Program-made: the position numbers and the translations under genes | The notes under the pieces: model-generated | The model's input: only the letters and a program-made list of their open reading frames with translations | The model's database searches: none | Told to the model about the DNA's origin: nothing | Shown: positions 1 to 10,785 of the stretch, piece after piece | How the letters are laid out: each line of letters begins with the position of its first letter | Numbering within the stretch: position 1 is the first letter of the stretch | NCBI GenBank assembly: GCA_050084515.1 | Contig: CM114274.1 | Coordinates: 37,014,001 to 37,078,000 of the forward strand | Length of the DNA: 64,000 bases | Reading direction: 5' to 3' | From: Blasia pusilla | Taxonomy: Eukaryota > Marchantiophyta > Marchantiopsida > Blasiales

Positions 1-286
1 CCCAGATGGAGGCAGCCGCAATTGTGACACGTGGAGCAGTCGCAGAGTTGGATCCACCGTGAGGGGAAACCTGGAAATAGACTAGGCTTCCTCAGTCTTT
101 CACGTTGTCCGAGGCGATGAGGACCCCATCGATGGGTCCTCATCAGAGTTTCTAAGGAGTTGGTGTGCAGGCACGAAGGGCGATGGGAGAAGTGAGTGCG
201 AGGACTCCTATTGTTGATGCTTAGGAGGGGCATGTGTCGAGCACGTTGTTGGGGGCGGCCACCATTGTGTACCGCGCTCCTTTATT

Positions 287-963
287 TTGTGCTTCGATGT
301 TATGACGTTGAAGGGTACGCCCGCCAAGGCTTTTCCGTTGGCCGCTAGGCTATGTGAACGTGGAGTTGGAGTTCCTACATCATGTTCAGAGATGATTGCA
401 GAGGAGATGATGGACCTCCCATCCACGTCAGAATCATGGCAGGCTACGGCTACTAGGATGGCGGAGATGCCCACTAGACCCGCGATAGAGCGTGCCATGG
501 CTTCTCATGGTGTTGTATTGCTAGATAACCAAGGAGAGGTCTTCCAGTTGGTGAGTCCCGGAGGTAGAGCTTTTAGTCCGCAGCGCGTCTTGTTGGATTC
601 AGGAGCGCAATCCCTGATGTTGGAGAAAGCGTCATTTAGAGGATTGGGCTTGACGAGAGCCGATGTGGAGCGTTGTTCATTCTGGATACAGACATCTTGG
701 ATGGAGCGAGTATCATAGAGTATATCACCCGACAGGAGGTCGTGGTGAGGATTCGCTCGGGACATCCTACAAATGAGTCCGTGGTGCAAACCAAGGCGAT
801 AGTGACTCATGCAGAGTCCTACGACGTCTTGGTTGGTGGAGTAGTGTTATACCTATGGGGTTTTCCTTGGATTATTGGGAGGAGTCTGCGTCCTACAGAC
901 CAGGATGGCAGTCAGGTGATGGGCGCCTTAGCTCATTACCCGTTCGATTCACATGTGCAGTGA
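287..963 (+). pseudogene. Copy A retropepsin-type protease, frameshifted
   Basis: An aspartic protease of retropepsin type would process the Gag-Pol polyprotein. The active-site triad Asp-Ser-Gly-Ala lies at about 596-607 in the context LLDSGAQSLML. The second conserved strand, YDVLVGGVVLY, is near 820-852 in a different frame, so there are at least two frameshifts (around 690-715 and 855-870). The same two blocks occur in copies C (39551-40300) and D (51137-51809, minus), which confirms the homology. The downstream segment (SYRPGWQSGDG) is shared by all copies and links protease to the methyltransferase. Confidence 0.8.
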
Positions 964-1280
964 TTGAGCGACGGCCAAGAGAGATGGCGATCTTAGCAGC
1001 ATTTAGCAGTGCCATCACTTGGCCTAGTGATTTGATTGAGGAACATGTCAATATAGAGGATACTCCCGTTCCTGACATTTCTATGGAGAGGAGTGTTATG
1101 GTAGCCACATCATTTCGTGGAGGAGAGGTGCCGTTGTGGGGCTCGATTGAGGAGCTTCGACGATTGGCAGATGAGCACATGCAGATCGCATGGAGCGAGG
1201 CGTTTGCATCGGAGCTTGACGGGTCTGAGGAACCCGAGGAAGTAGGGATTGCTACGATGACACCCTTGGATACCACACCC

Positions 1281-2300
1281 ATTGTGTGGTGTATCTCGGA
1301 GCAGGGTATTCGAGTTTTAGATCTCTTTGGAGGGATTAGCATCGAGTTAGTTGTTGTTTTGTAGGCAGGAGTGCGAGTGCAGCAGTACCTGTATATGGAG
1401 AGTGATGATGTTACGAGGCGCATCTCACTACAACATGTGGCGCAGTTACGCCTACGTTTTCTCGACTTATTTTCTGCGTCCGCGGTACGGGGATACGAGA
1501 GTTCCCTATCGAGGGATATTTTGTTGTTGGGGGCGTAGGACTTAGAGCGGGCATGGACCATTGATTTGGTCATTGCCGGTTGGCCATGTCAGGGCCAATC
1601 GAGTGCTGGACGAGGCAGCGGGTTGGCTGACACTCGGTCTAGGTTATTTTGGGAGATGTTGAGGGTCTTACGGCAGTTGCAAGAGCACCAGTCTCATTCT
1701 CCAGCCTACATTCTGGAGAATGTGTCGATCTTAGGAGACTTTAGGTCACGGTGGTGACGAGTGCTCATCAAGTGCGTGCCTAGATCGGCCGAACAGTGTT
1801 CTTAGATGCGGCGAGTGTAGGTTCTAGAGCCCATCGCCCGTGTCTAGGGTGGACCAACTTGGTGCCCTATGCGGTGTTACGGAGGGCGTATGCGAGAGTG
1901 GAGCGCCCCTCCCATTTTTAGTGGATTCCATTCTGGATCCAGGTTGTCGATCATAGGCAATCAGGCACGATGATCGACCACCGTTGACTGTGGTCAACAC
2001 GGTAGGTAGGTTGCGGGCAGCCTTGCCCACATTTTTCAGTTTTCCCACTTCCTATGCATACAAGGAGGCTGGTCCTAGCTTGGTTTGGGATGACCAGGTT
2101 CAATGGTTGGTGGAGCCCAACGCCGACAAGAGAGAGCAAGCGATGGGATTTCCCACATGAGTGACGGTAGTACCGTCACTGTCAGAGGCATCACGACGCC
2201 ATGTCTTGGGTCAGGCGAAGGACTTGAACTGCTTAACATGGATCCTCAGCTTGGGAGTGGCTGAGCACCGCCGTATGAGATCGCGACAGATCACAACGGT
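1281..2300 (+). pseudogene. Copy A C5-cytosine DNA methyltransferase domain (retrotransposon-encoded)
   Basis: This segment encodes a C5-cytosine methyltransferase in the gypsy polyprotein between protease and RT. Motif I (S-adenosylmethionine site) reads VLDLFGGI at 1314-1337. An acidic motif II-like YMESD follows at about 1393-1407. Motif IV with the catalytic Cys reads GWPCQGQS at about 1578-1601. Motif VI reads YILENV, with the Glu-Asn-Val at 1716-1724. Motif VIII (HRPCLGWTNL) is near 1831-1860. Motifs IX/X appear as a REQAMGFP-like block (about 2127-2155) and SEASRRHVLGQA (about 2182-2220). The motif order is canonical, not permuted as in plant DRM enzymes; motif spacing resembles DNMT3/DRM more than CMT or MET1. 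Two in-frame TAG codons (1362, 1537) and later frame changes make this copy non-functional. Confidence 0.85.
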
Positions 2301-2666
2301 TGCGTTGGTGAGCCCCATGCCTACTGAGACGCTGGAGGCAGTGGCTAGTGGCGAGACCCGAGGAGATCTCCACACCATGGGAGATCGGGAGAGACACCCT
2401 TGGACTTCTTGGGAGTTTTTGCAGGTACGCAAGGAGATGATAGCCACATCATCGAGCGTGGTTCAGAGCACTGCACGTGGAGGAGATCAGAGTTTGCAGT
2501 TGGTTGCAGGAGAGCGGCCGAGTGTTGTTGTTTGAGACGGGGTTGCACCATAGCAACCACCGATACCCGCACTGGAGAGTCCTACTGTAGTCACAATGGA
2601 GACTTGGGAGAACAACGCCGGATACATCAATTCCTCAGGAGTTATAGGAGCTGATTTGCATTTAGC

Positions 2667-3990
2667 ATGGAGAATTTGGGTACGTTGAAGGGAGAGGGGA
2701 TCCGCATTAAGTTTTCGAGTGATACGCCGATCTTCCGACGATCCTACAAGTACAATGATATGGAGAGAGCTCTGATTCAGAGTAGGAGCCAAGACTTGGT
2801 CGGAGCAGGACTAGTGGAGATGTCGCATGGGGAGTATGCATTTGCCATTGTCATGCCCGCCAAGAAGGATGTGCATGGAAACTGGACGGATAGGCGGATG
2901 TATGGGGATTATAGACCTATCAATCGGCAGACAAAGTCCGATAGGTATGCCATGCCCACCCTTGAGGAGATCTTTGATGCAATTGGTCACATAAAGGTCT
3001 TCAGTTCATTGGATTTGCGAGCCAAATACTATCAGCTGCCTATCGATTGGAGAACAAGTGAAGACGGCATTTTGGGGCATCGATCCTCATGGGAAGGATC
3101 GTTTGTACCAGTGGCGGTTCTTACCATGCCCCGGCTGAGTTTCAGAGGGTCATGGATAGGATCTTGGCTGGTCTGGATTTTGCTAGGTGTTAAATTGATG
3201 ACATCGTAGTCTTTAGCGCCACGGTTGAGGAGCATGAGCGACATCTAGAGGAGGTGTTTCGACGATTGCAACTACATGGGCTGAAGCTACAACCAGGCAA
3301 GTGCAAGTTCTTCTACAACCAGATTGAGTACTTGGGTCATACGATATACCCAGGGGGCCTTGGTGTTCAGCAGACGAAGGTAGAGGCTATCTCACGCATT
3401 CCACGCTCTACAGATGTGAGCCGTGTTCGCGCATTCATGGCATTGACAATTTTCTATCGGCGGTACGTCAAGGGATTCAGTTCGATTGCAAAGCCGCTAA
3501 CCTTGCTGACCAAGGTGGATCACGAGTGGCACTGGGGGGATGAGCAAGAGCGAGCATTTCAGTTGCTCAAGGACAAGTTGACGTCCGCGCCCATCTTGAG
3601 GAGACCGATCAAGGGGCGTCCTTTCTAGTTGCACACAGATTGGAGCATGTTGGGGCTTGGAGCGGTGCTCACCCAATATGATGATGAGGGTAGAGAGTTC
3701 ATGGTGGCTTACGCTAGCTACTTGAACAACGTTGCAGAGGCAAAGTACAGCTCGTATGAGGGTGAGTGCTTGGCTGCAGTATGGGTTGTCGTGCATTTCA
3801 GGTGTTACTTATTCAGCAACCCCTTTACCATCATCACTAATCATCAACCACTGAAGTGGTTGATGGAGTCTGACAAGCTTAGAGGGAAGCCTACGAGATG
3901 GGCTTTGTTGTTGCAGGAGTATGATTTTCAAGTGGTTCATAGACCTAGGACGCTCAACCAAGATGTAGATGGGTTGAGTCGTAACCCATG
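2667..3990 (+). pseudogene. Copy A reverse transcriptase and RNase H, disrupted
   Basis: The gypsy RT starts around 2700 with SSDTPIFRRSYKY and continues with DYRPINRQTKSDRYAMPTLE and the FSSLDLRAKYYQLPI block (about 2995-3045). A frameshift near 3045-3180 follows. The catalytic YxDD is present as stop-IDD: TAA replaces the Tyr codon at 3191-3193. The thumb and connection continue to 3628, where a TAG interrupts the RNase H start (LHTDWSMLGLGAVLTQ). RNase H then reads to about 3990, including YSSYEGECLAAVW and the DGLSRNPC block that links RNase H to integrase in gypsy elements. The RT sequence is close to copies B and C. Confidence 0.9.
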
Positions 3991-4369
3991 CTCGAGTCAG
4001 CGAGATACGAATGGAGCTCGATGGCATGGAGAGAGTGATGAGGAGTCAGTGTCAGGATGGCACGGGTCAGCCTATTTAGGCATTTTGGCTATGGAGAGCC
4101 AGAATGTGGAGACTTCGATGGCGAGGTCTAGTGGAGAATCCTTGGATCCCGAGGCCAATGAGGAGATGATAGGTGACCGAGATATTCATGATGATGGAGT
4201 AGTCTTGGAGTACCTTCGTACTGGCAGCGTTGCGAGCACCATGGGTGCTAGAGAGCTGGATCGGATCCTACAGCGGGCCAAACGGTTCCGTTGGGAAGGG
4301 AGACACATTTTGAGGGTTTGGGAGGATGGTAGAGTACGCGTAGTGCCGCATTCTTTGTCGAGAGCACAA

Positions 4370-5634
4370 CTAGTGTAGCATGTCCACGAGGAGTTGGGTC
4401 ACTTTGGGGTGAAGCGGACGTACAGCTTGCTCCAGATTCAATATTGATGGCGAGGCATGCAGACTGACGTTCAACAATTTGTTGCCAGGCGCATGGTGTG
4501 TGATCGGGTCCGAGCATCCTTCAATGCTCCGACTCCATAGTTGCATCCATTATCGATCATGGGCTTAGGGTATAGATGGAGTTTGGATTTTGCAAGACCT
4601 TTGCCTTTGACAAAGCGTCACAGTCGTTATGTATTGGTGATGGTCGAGCACTTCTCGAAGTAGATCGAGTGGGTTGCATTGCATGACAAAGCAAGTGAGG
4701 GAGTAGCTTATGCCTTCCTTGAAAGAGTGCTCAGTCATTATGGCGCACCAGCTGAGGTGTTGACAGACCAGGGTACCGAGTTTCGTGGTGAGTTCCAAGC
4801 CTTGTGTGATTAGGCGTTGATCGACCACCACACAACTTCGCGAGATCATCTCGAGGCGGATGGATTAGCGGAGAGATTTTTGTAGACGGTGAAGAGGGGT
4901 TTATGCAAGTATGGCTTGCAGAGAGGTCACTTAGGAGATTGGGATCTCCAGTTGCCGTGGTTGGCGATGGGATACACATTCAGCAGGCAAGCATCCTTAG
5001 CGTCTTTTTCACCATACTTGCTACTTTATGGCCGAGAGCCAGATTTACCTGCGGCCATTCGTCGAGATGCTGGTGAGATGCTGGAACTTGATGACCCGAT
5101 GTATGGATGCGAGCATGTTCTCACAGGGCTGAGTTGTTTCGGAGAGTGATGCCCATGGCGTTCGAGAACTTGGCGATTGCGCAACATCGGGATACGTTGA
5201 GGTATGCGACTATTCGGGGTGGTGGTTATCGACCAACTATCCGGAGGTTTCATCAGGGAGATTATGTCTACTTGCAGCAGACGGCACCGACAACGTTGGA
5301 TGTGACTGCAGGGCGCACTATCTTGAGAGTGCGTGACGTTTTGCTATCCAGTGTTCTTTTGCTGGAGGGACGCGATGGTATAGTATGGAATGACCAATAT
5401 AGGATGGTATAGCGTAATTGTGCGCTATGTCACCTTCCTAATATTGATGGTAGAGTAGATTCGAGCTCAGCAGTAATTCCTACAGGCTTGCGTTGTATGT
5501 TGTGTGGTTCTGCTCGTGATACGGCCATGATGCTAGTCTGTGATGGATGTTCAAGAGGTTGGCATATGGCATGTTTGACACCACCTCTCACTAGTGTTCC
5601 TCAGGGACGATGGATGTGTCCCACATGTACATAG
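4370..5634 (+). pseudogene. Copy A integrase with C-terminal PHD finger, disrupted
   Basis: The integrase begins with an HHCC zinc-binding domain (ELGHFGVKRTYS, then a partner CxxC degraded to RMVC, 4390-4505). The DDE core follows, with the first Asp near 4586 (LDFARPLPLT), the second in VLTDQGTEFRGEF (4757-4797) and the Glu region EADGLAERF near 4855-4880. Several stops interrupt it. The C-terminal domain has RRFHQGDYVYLQQ and a DGIVW...NCALCHL block. It is followed by a PHD finger at 5494-5634 with a Cys4-His-Cys3 ligand series: CMLC, CDGC, WHMAC, CPTC. A stop at 5632-5634 follows immediately. No chromodomain is seen. The PHD reading frame itself is open. Confidence 0.88.
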
Positions 5635-5810
5635 AGGAGATACTAGATAGGTTTCAATTCCGAATTTTTTTGTGACATGGATGAAAGGAAGACGACTAAC
5701 GATGAGGCCACATGAGCACCTGGCCTTTCTGCTCTTAGCGTCCTAGAGATGTATGTCGTGGTAGGTAGGGATAGATGGCTATCTAGAGTTAGAGGGATCT
5801 AATCATCACC

Positions 5811-6578
5811 TAGGGGGGCGATTGGAGATATTTTGGTACTTCTCGCCTCTGTGTATGGATGCCATGAGTTAGCATGGGATCGTGTGTGTTTGTGTGTGTG
5901 TTCGATGACAGCAATGTATGTTGTGTAGCGATGTGTATGCGCACAAAAGTTGTCACGACTATTGGGATAGATCGATGGGATCTATTAGATTGTCTGCACG
6001 AGTAGTGGAGGACACACCCAAGAGGTCGAGGATGACCTGTTGAGGCCCCGGGAAACCTGAGAGAACAGGTGTTCCCTTCGTTTCCGCTCATTTGGAGTCA
6101 TATAGATAAACTTACTATTTCGGATAAGTTTCCATGTTGGGGATAGTTGAATTTCCACTTTGGGAAGTGGCCCTTGACCCGCTATAGTAGGTCAAGAGCC
6201 AAGGAGGTTACCTGCGAGCATAGGTTACCGTTGAGAGGGCTTGGGAGAGGGAAGGGGATATACCTCCAAGAGAGAGAGCTTGAGAGCTCATTCTCTCTTT
6301 GTTGAACCTCTTGGCATAAGGCGGCGGAGCTATGGTCTTGCTTGTCTTGTGTGTGTAACCCAAGCTTCTCATTAGGAGAGTGGGTTTGATTTGACGTTGA
6401 GAGAGACATGTGAGAGTGCATACCTTTGAGAGCTATGGTGTGAGATGTTGAGAGAGATTAGATCTTATTTTAATTGGAGATATTTTGGATGTTGCCTCTG
6501 TGTATGGATGCCATGAGTTAGCATGGGATCGTGTATGTTTGTGTGTGTGTTCGATGATAGTGATGTGTATAGGCACAA
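5811..6578 (+). repeat. Copy A polypurine tract and 3' LTR with internal terminal direct repeats
   Basis: The tract taggggggcg (5811-5820) precedes an LTR that starts near TGGAGATATT at 5823. A sub-repeat of roughly 110-120 bp at 5823-5945 recurs at about 6475-6578. Both copies share the run from GAGATATTTTGG through a GTGTTCGATGA block to GCACAA, and they enclose a spacer of about 530 bp. The same R1-spacer-R2 pattern is found at the 3' ends of copies C and D, so the LTR is taken to be the whole 5823-6578 interval. The boundary on the right is set by the start of copia sequence. Confidence 0.7.
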
Positions 6579-7550
6579 CTCCTTGAACAGTGAATAAAAT
6601 CAGATCATCATCTTCTACTGTCACTCCAATACTATTCAACTGATTAACAAGATGTCTGATACTCAGAATATAATCATTGATGCACTGTGATCCTTTCCTC
6701 ACTTCGTTCAATTGTTGTTTCAATTAAAGCTTTTTGGCTTTTGTAGATGTTTGTAACAGCTTTTCCAATGCATCCCATGCCTCCTTCGGAATATCAACAT
6801 CTTGAATGTGACCTATCATTGGCGAACTGATCGTTATTGAAATGTAGTGGATTACTTACCTTGCGCGTTTGTTCCAGGCGCGAACATTCAAGTCTGTTGA
6901 GTCACCTTCTGGCTTGGCCTTATCACATGTGACAAGCTCTCATAGTTCTTGATCCATGAGAAATTATTTCATGCAAAACTTCCATACATTGTAATTCTGC
7001 TTATCTAGCTTCTCGCTTGTGATTGTTTATGAGGAATACTCCATGACGAATGATTTCACTCAGAAAAATATAATTTCAAGCTTTCTATTGCTCCAATTAA
7101 AGCATAGACCACTCCTACATAGAAATCGGCCTCAAATTTTCCAAAATTGATCAGCTGTATGAAAGAATTAGTTGAAATTGGCCTGTAGAGAGCAAACTAC
7201 ACAACTTTTCTTCACTAATTGCACTTTCCTACACTGAAATTGCTACTGCATGAGCTCATAATGTCAAAATCGAGCGATTTTGGGTGCATTGGAGAGCTCT
7301 CAACGAGCTCTAAAAGTCAATTTTAAGCGTCGTTATAGCCGATGCAGACCCAGATGGCTAAATCGACCGGAAAAGCCTTTAAAAACGCCTCCAAAGTTTT
7401 ATCACCGTCAAAGCTCCACATGAAATCTGCACCCACTAAGCTCTGAATAAAATTTCCTTCTCCCAAACTGAAATTGTGCCTTCTCTTACCTCTCTTCTCT
7501 CCTCAAACACCAAGAATTTCAAGTGATGTTCTCTTTTCGCTCTAATACCA
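6579..7550 (-). pseudogene. Ty1/copia gag remnant with tRNA-iMet primer site, antisense
   Basis: On the minus strand, 6600-6800 encodes a copia Gag segment (AWDALEKLLQTS, then a stop, then LKQQLNEVRKGSQ, INDYILSIRHLVNQLNSIGV). This matches the UBN2/retrotran_gag pattern of Ty1/copia. At 7539-7550 the plus strand reads gctctaatacca, whose complement TGGTATTAGAGC is a near-perfect initiator-tRNA-Met primer binding site, directly next to the LTR start at 7551. The element thus runs right to left and is cut at 6578 by insertion of gypsy copy A. The protease, integrase and RT are missing. Stops show it is decayed. Confidence 0.75.
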
Positions 7551-7800
7551 TGTGGAAAACTGCTAAAGAAGCATAATTGGTGAGAAACGGCTCTCACACA
7601 CACACATGACCATGGAGAACGAAATTTGCAATGAGAGAATGAGTGGAGGCTAGTCCCCTTCTCAATTATATAGGGTATGTATAAAAATTCCTAACCCTAA
7701 CCTTAACCATAGTCTCGAGTTAGACAACTGTGATTAACTAATCCTAGTTAAGATAATCGCGCTTAACTGACTAACCAAGATTAAACTTCCCTACTTCGTG
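7551..7800 (-). repeat. Copia 5' LTR (outer boundary uncertain)
   Basis: The LTR begins at 7551 (tgtggaaaac on the plus strand, i.e. ends in CA on the element strand) directly adjacent to the primer site. The region holds a TATA-like stretch (caattatatagg, about 7660) consistent with an LTR promoter on the minus strand. I cannot fix the far end because the second LTR is not in the window; about 7800 is a guess. From 7800 to 8089 I see no gene, only a direct repeat of about 24 bp (gatgaaaaaagttcgc followed by caggt, twice, 8039-8085). Confidence 0.5.
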
Positions 7801-8089
7801 TGAGTACCAAATGGAGCAGTTCAGGTATCTCATGAGCTTGATTGTAACTCAATCTTCAATAAGAAGTCGATGGCCAAGATCATTGCCACATCCAAAGGAA
7901 CTTGTGAAGTTGCTTTGCTCACATTGTTTAAGAGCGCATACTTCCTTGTAAAGGAGGCTATACCATTTTTGAAATTTCCCAATGTTTCTAAGTTGTTGCT
8001 TTTTTGTCAATACTCCTATTACCAAAGACCTAGACTAAGATGAAAAAAGTTCGCCCAGGTAAGATGAAAAAAGTTCGCGCAGGTTCGCA

Positions 8090-8517
8090 GCCGGGCAGCT
8101 TAAAACTGACAAAAATTGAGAAGAATCACCTCGCATGTTGTAATTGACTTGTTTGTGAATGAAAATAGAAATACGTTTTCACTAGATGATGGCGCAACAA
8201 ATTGTGTAACTCACGATGGCAGTTGAGTTGCTGTTGTTTCAACGAAAGGTTGGTTCCATTTCGAAATTGCTTACAATCCTTTCTCTACTCCGTTGATTGG
8301 CATGTTGTGAACGAGCCTTGCGTAACATGAGGAATTAGGAAAATTGCGCCCTTACTCGAAAAGTAGCTATGTTCCGCAGAATGGCTCGTCGACTGGGTTT
8401 TCGGAGTGGAAAGCTGTGCCGGACATTTGGAGAACTACGGCGGAATTATACGGTGATCAAGTCGCGTTGGTGGATCCCCATCGTGAATCCCCTGTGGAGA
8501 TAACATATAACGAGGTA
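8090..8517 (+). pseudogene. Truncated duplicate of the AAE15/16-like gene (intron 1 and exon 2)
   Basis: This segment matches 11187-11617 almost base for base. It covers the last part of intron 1 and all of exon 2 of the acyl-activating-enzyme gene, including [19 protein letters not shown] and the donor site. It carries single-base insertions and deletions relative to the functional exon (for example a changed run around gaacgagccttgcg and an extra A in ctcgaaaag), so the frame upstream of the conserved block is broken. Similarity begins abruptly at cagccgggcagc and stops just after the exon 2 splice donor. No other exon is present nearby. It is a local segmental duplicate, not a processed (reverse-transcribed) copy, because intron sequence is retained. 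Confidence 0.92.
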
Positions 8518-8524
8518 GAACTCT

Positions 8525-8995
8525 TGCTAGAGTTCAAGCCTCTTCTTTCTTTGGAATTATGATCGATGAGTCAACTGACATACCTGTAATAAGGCATTTG
8601 GTTGTGTTCGCCACTTTCATTGAAGAGGGCCAGAGAGAATCTTTTTTTCTAGAATTACTTTGTTGCGAATCAAAATCTTCTTATGCTATTATTGAAACTT
8701 TGCTGCAACGAATCAAAGATGGAGGGTTGGAATTCTCCAAAATGGTAGCATTTGGTTAAGATGGTGCCTCAATAATGGTAGGTAGCTATACAGGGGTAGC
8801 CTCCCAAATGAGCTAGAAGGTAAATCCCTACATTCTTTTAGTTCATTGTGTAGCCCATAGAACAAATGTGGTCGCTTTTTCAACTACAATAGCTCTTGCT
8901 TGCAAATCAATCTCCTCTGAAGTTGATTCAATTTTCAATGATGTAACTGGTTATTTTAGAAGGCCCTCCAAGAGAAAAAAAAATTATAAGATTTT
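8525..8995 (+). pseudogene. hAT-superfamily transposase fragment (DUF4371-like)
   Basis: The translation from 8556 reads MIDESTDIPVIRHLVVFATF, then an ETLLQRIKDGGLEF block, then VAFG, a stop, and DGASIMVGSYTGVAS. After another stop follow LLVHCVAHRTNVVAF and SSEVDSIFNDVTGYF. This D-E-S-T-D / DGAS / HCVAHR pattern is typical of hAT-derived transposases of the DUF4371/zinc-finger 862 type. The dimerisation (hATC) region is absent and stops interrupt the frame, so it is a relic. It begins only a few bases after the AAE exon duplicate ends. Confidence 0.78.
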
Positions 8996-10024
8996 TGAAA
9001 AAAAAATTCCATGTTGCTCATGTTAGGTACTTATTTGGAAATCCATATAGTTATATCTCCCCATATGTAGAAGTAGAAGCTAGTGTAACATTTGTAAATT
9101 ATAAGATTTGGAGATTATGGGTTCTAGGAAGTAGGACCCTTTTGGAATGCTTGGAGCAATGAAGCTCCAAATATTTTAGAGTAGGATCCTTGGCTCCCAA
9201 CTGATGGGAGGTTTGTCACGTTCAACTCGTGCCAAGGATGACCTTCAGATATGATTTAGGAGATCGAAGAAGAAATGTGGCATGTTAAGCGTAAGATGTA
9301 AAAGTTGATGTTTACATGATTCGAAGGATTGGAATTTTAAGGGTGAACATCATGCGTGACAATTTGAGAATTCGGACGTTGAGTCAAATAATATTAATGG
9401 TCCTTAAAAATTTTATTTTATGGTTGAGTCCGAAGAGCCGGTTTTTGGCCGGCTGCTACAATTTCGGCGGACAATTGGCCGGAATTTTTTTTTTAACCAG
9501 AAATATAAGGAAGCCGAGAAAGGAATTTTCGGATTTAAGAGATTTACCGGAAAATAAAGTTCAAAGGCACTACTATTAACCTAAAAATGAAAACAGGTAA
9601 ACCATTACTTAAAAGGAGTAAAAGAAAAAAAAAAGAAAAAAACTCTTCCATCGGGACAAGACGATGCGCGATGGATGGAACTCGTGCTAGAGCCGCATGC
9701 GGCCGGAAGAAGTAACGGCGAAGGACGGACGGGCGGACGAATCCGCGCGAAGACGACTAGCTAGACTACCGAACGGACAGACGGATCTGCGAGAAGGCGG
9801 AATCGAGACGGACGGACGGACGGACGGATATGGATAGTTAAAAATAGTAGCGGGCGGAGTGGGGAGGCCTGAAGATGTGGTGCCGCGCGAGAATCGTTTG
9901 TTGCGTAGTGACAGACAGACAGATCTTTTCCGTTCCGCGAGTTCGAAATGCCGAGCAATCGTCTCCCCTCCCCTCCCCTCCACTGCTGCTGCGTACGCCA
10001 CTGCACAAGGACCGCAAACCTTCA
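8996..10024. other. Non-coding stretch with short simple repeats
   Basis: I see no gene here. There is an A-rich stretch near 9485-9640 and a tetranucleotide-like run of GGAC/GACG units at about 9728-9832, including gacggacggacggacgga near 9809. ORFs on either strand across 9690-10240 are Ser/Pro or Gly/Arg low-complexity artefacts of the repeats. Confidence 0.6.
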
Positions 10025-10500
10025 GTAGGAGGAGGAGGAGGAGGAGAGGAGAGGGTGAATTGCTGCGCATACACTTCAGGAGGAGGAGGAGGAGGAGAGG
10101 GTGAATTGTTGCGCATACGCTTGGGCAGGAGGAGGAGGAGGAGGAGAGGGTGAATTGTTGCGCATACACTTGGGCAGGAGGGGGATTACGAGGAGACGGA
10201 GAGGGAGAGGGAGAGGAGAGGGTGAATTGCTGCGCATGCACTTGGGCAGGAGGGGGATTACGAGGAGACGGAGAGGGAGAGGGAGAGGGAGAGCAGAGGG
10301 GGAATTGCTGCGCATACAGTTCAGGAGGAAGGGAAAGTAGGACGAGACGGAGACGGAGACGGTGAATTGCTGCGAATACGGTTCAGGAGGAAGGGGAAGT
10401 AGGAGGAGACGGAGAGGAGAAGGAGAATTGCTGTGCATATAGTACAGGAGAAGGAGAGGAGAGGCGAATTGCTGCGCATATAGTAAGAGGAGGAGGAGAA
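10025..10500 (+). repeat. Purine-rich minisatellite upstream of the AAE gene
   Basis: About eight imperfect units of roughly 45-75 bp share the core gaattgctgcgcatacactt, followed by a variable GGA/GAGAGG purine run. Core starts are near 10057, 10102, 10152, 10226, 10303, 10362, 10422 and 10467. The purine parts contain runs of GGAGGAGGAGG that could form G-quadruplex or triplex structures. The array ends about 290 bp before the proposed ATG of the acyl-activating enzyme, so it lies in the promoter or 5' UTR. Confidence 0.85.
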
Positions 10501-10785
10501 GGAGGCAGAGGACGAACGAGGGAGGGAATGATGACGCTTGGTAGCGGGAAGGATGAAGGTTGGAACGAGTTCTACACGCGGGGGGTTTGACGAGCGTTGT
10601 GGAGTTGCGCTCGTGGAGTGAGGGATTGTTTAGTGGAAGGCGTGCGGTTGTCGCGGGAGGAGGGATTGGAGATGAAAGGAGGAAGGGGATTGCGGCGGTG
10701 ACGCGAATTTCAGTTTGCGTGAGTTAATTGGATCAGGCTGAATTGTGCGAGAAGCTAATTGCAGTGTCTAGACTTGTGTTTTCCT

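Larger units (their letters stand above)
1..6578 (+). mobile_element. Ty3/gypsy DNMT-PHD retrotransposon, copy A (5' part outside window)
   Basis: A gypsy element enters from the left edge and ends with a 3' LTR near 6578. Reading left to right: a gag-protease linker (1-286), retropepsin, C5 DNA methyltransferase, reverse transcriptase, RNase H, integrase and PHD finger, then a G-rich polypurine tract at 5811-5820 and the LTR. RT-RNaseH-integrase order defines Ty3/gypsy. The coding region carries many in-frame stops and frameshifts, including a stop replacing the RT catalytic Tyr, so the copy is dead. It is the only copy here that keeps all recognisable methyltransferase motifs. Its 3' LTR abuts an antisense copia gag, so it inserted into an older copia element. 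The 5' LTR and gag lie outside the window. Confidence 0.9.

Noticed and set aside
893-1573. A 226-codon minus-strand ORF
   Set aside because: It is antisense to the methyltransferase region of copy A; the plus strand has the recognisable motifs and the minus frame has none.
7690-7715. Telomere-like ccctaaccctaacctt
   Set aside because: Only two to three imperfect units inside a copia LTR region, too short for an interstitial telomere claim.
9687-10438. Several Ser/Pro/Leu-rich minus-strand ORFs and Gly/Arg-rich plus-strand ORFs
   Set aside because: They are low-complexity translations of the purine minisatellite and change composition with frame.
10025-10500. CRISPR-like array
   Set aside because: The spacers are not unique but variable GGA runs, the cores are degenerate, and the surroundings are eukaryotic.
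10759-10785. A longer start for the AAE gene at 10759
   Set aside because: The codon there is TTG; the first ATG in the frame is at 10786.
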